DNA from: an uncultured Acidimicrobiales bacterium
Lineage (GTDB): Bacteria; Actinomycetota; Acidimicrobiia; Acidimicrobiales; Iamiaceae
Assembly: GCA_937926025.1 (NCBI GenBank)
Contig: CALANQ010000195.1
Location: 1-5,326, forward strand
DNA length: 5,326 bases
Direction: 5' to 3'
Positions 5,038 to 5,326 of the stretch are shown here, piece after piece (the first letter of the stretch is position 1; each line of letters opens with the position of its first letter). A program made the position numbers and the translations under genes. Under the pieces are notes generated by a model that worked only from the letters and a program-made list of their open reading frames with translations, searched no databases and had not been told where the DNA came from.

Positions 5038-5326
5038 CCCGGCCGCTACTTCCTGACCACCCCGATCTACTACGTCAACGACGTGCCCCACATCGGGCAC
5101 GCCTACACGACGGTCACGGCCGACGCCCTGGCCCGGTGGCACCGGCTGGTCGGCGACGACGTGTTCTTCCTCACCGGCACCGACGAGCACGGTCTCAAGA
5201 TCGCCCGGGCGGCCGAGGCGAACGGCATCACCGCCCAGGAGCAGGCCGACCGCACGTCCATCCGCTTCCGGGAGGCGTGGGACGACCTCGACATCTCCTA
5301 CGACCGCTTCATCCGCACCACCGACC
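5035..5326 (+). CDS. metG: Methionyl-tRNA synthetase (N-terminal part)
   Basis: The first 97 residues of a class Ia aminoacyl-tRNA synthetase that charges tRNA-Met with methionine in the cytoplasm. The start FLTTPIYYVNDVPHIGHAYT is diagnostic: HIGH is at residues 19-22 (ATP binding) after the PIYYVN methionine-pocket strand. FFLTGTDEHG (about 44-53) and the RFREAWDDLDISYDRFIRTT segment (about 76-95) are also typical of MetG. The gene runs off the window, so the KMSKS loop and any zinc-binding or tRNA-binding domains cannot be seen. GTG 5035 starts at the right place for the family and is placed for leaderless translation. An essential housekeeping gene with no sign of disruption. Confidence 0.96.
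   Translation, partial: MPGRYFLTTPIYYVNDVPHIGHAYTTVTADALARWHRLVGDDVFFLTGTDEHGLKIARAAEANGITAQEQADRTSIRFREAWDDLDISYDRFIRTTD

Overview
The window is very GC-rich, gene-dense bacterial chromosome. Third codon positions are almost all G or C, and GTG starts and overlapping stop/start codons are common. Three genes begin directly at a GTG placed 6 nt after a TANNNT -10 box, so their mRNAs should be leaderless. Together with the family-5 uracil-DNA glycosylase, this points to a high-GC actinobacterium. A lineage such as Acidimicrobiia is possible, but that is inference. I see no tRNA, rRNA, CRISPR array or insertion sequence.

Positions 1-1167 hold the end of a multisubunit Na+/H+ (Mrp/Mnh) antiporter operon: the last 10 codons of a subunit D, then complete mrpE, mrpF and mrpG, each joined to the next by an ATGA overlap. 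Positions 1202-2774 hold a compact cassette of unknown function. Two related proteins, each with a shortened receiver-like N-terminus lacking the catalytic residues and an OmpR/PhoB-like winged-helix C-terminus, flank a small two-helix membrane protein. The membrane protein frame has no stop until it is 238 nt inside the second regulator gene. This cassette is the least ordinary part of the window.

Positions 2803-3501 encode a family-5 (UDGb-type) uracil-DNA glycosylase with its four iron-sulfur cysteines, expressed from its own leaderless promoter. Converging on it from the minus strand (4913 down to 3478) is a gene for a polytopic membrane protein with proline/glycine-rich ends and an extramembrane loop of Asp-Pro-Ser-Phe tandem repeats. 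That gene is interrupted by an apparent -1 frameshift near 3755-3780, after which its last two membrane helices continue in another frame. Divergent from it, at 5035, begins methionyl-tRNA synthetase (metG), cut by the window edge.

The transcription units are: mrp operon (+), regulator/membrane-protein cassette (+), udg (+), the multi-helix membrane gene (-), and metG (+). Apart from likely co-transcription within the antiporter operon and within the cassette, nothing in the sequence links these units functionally.
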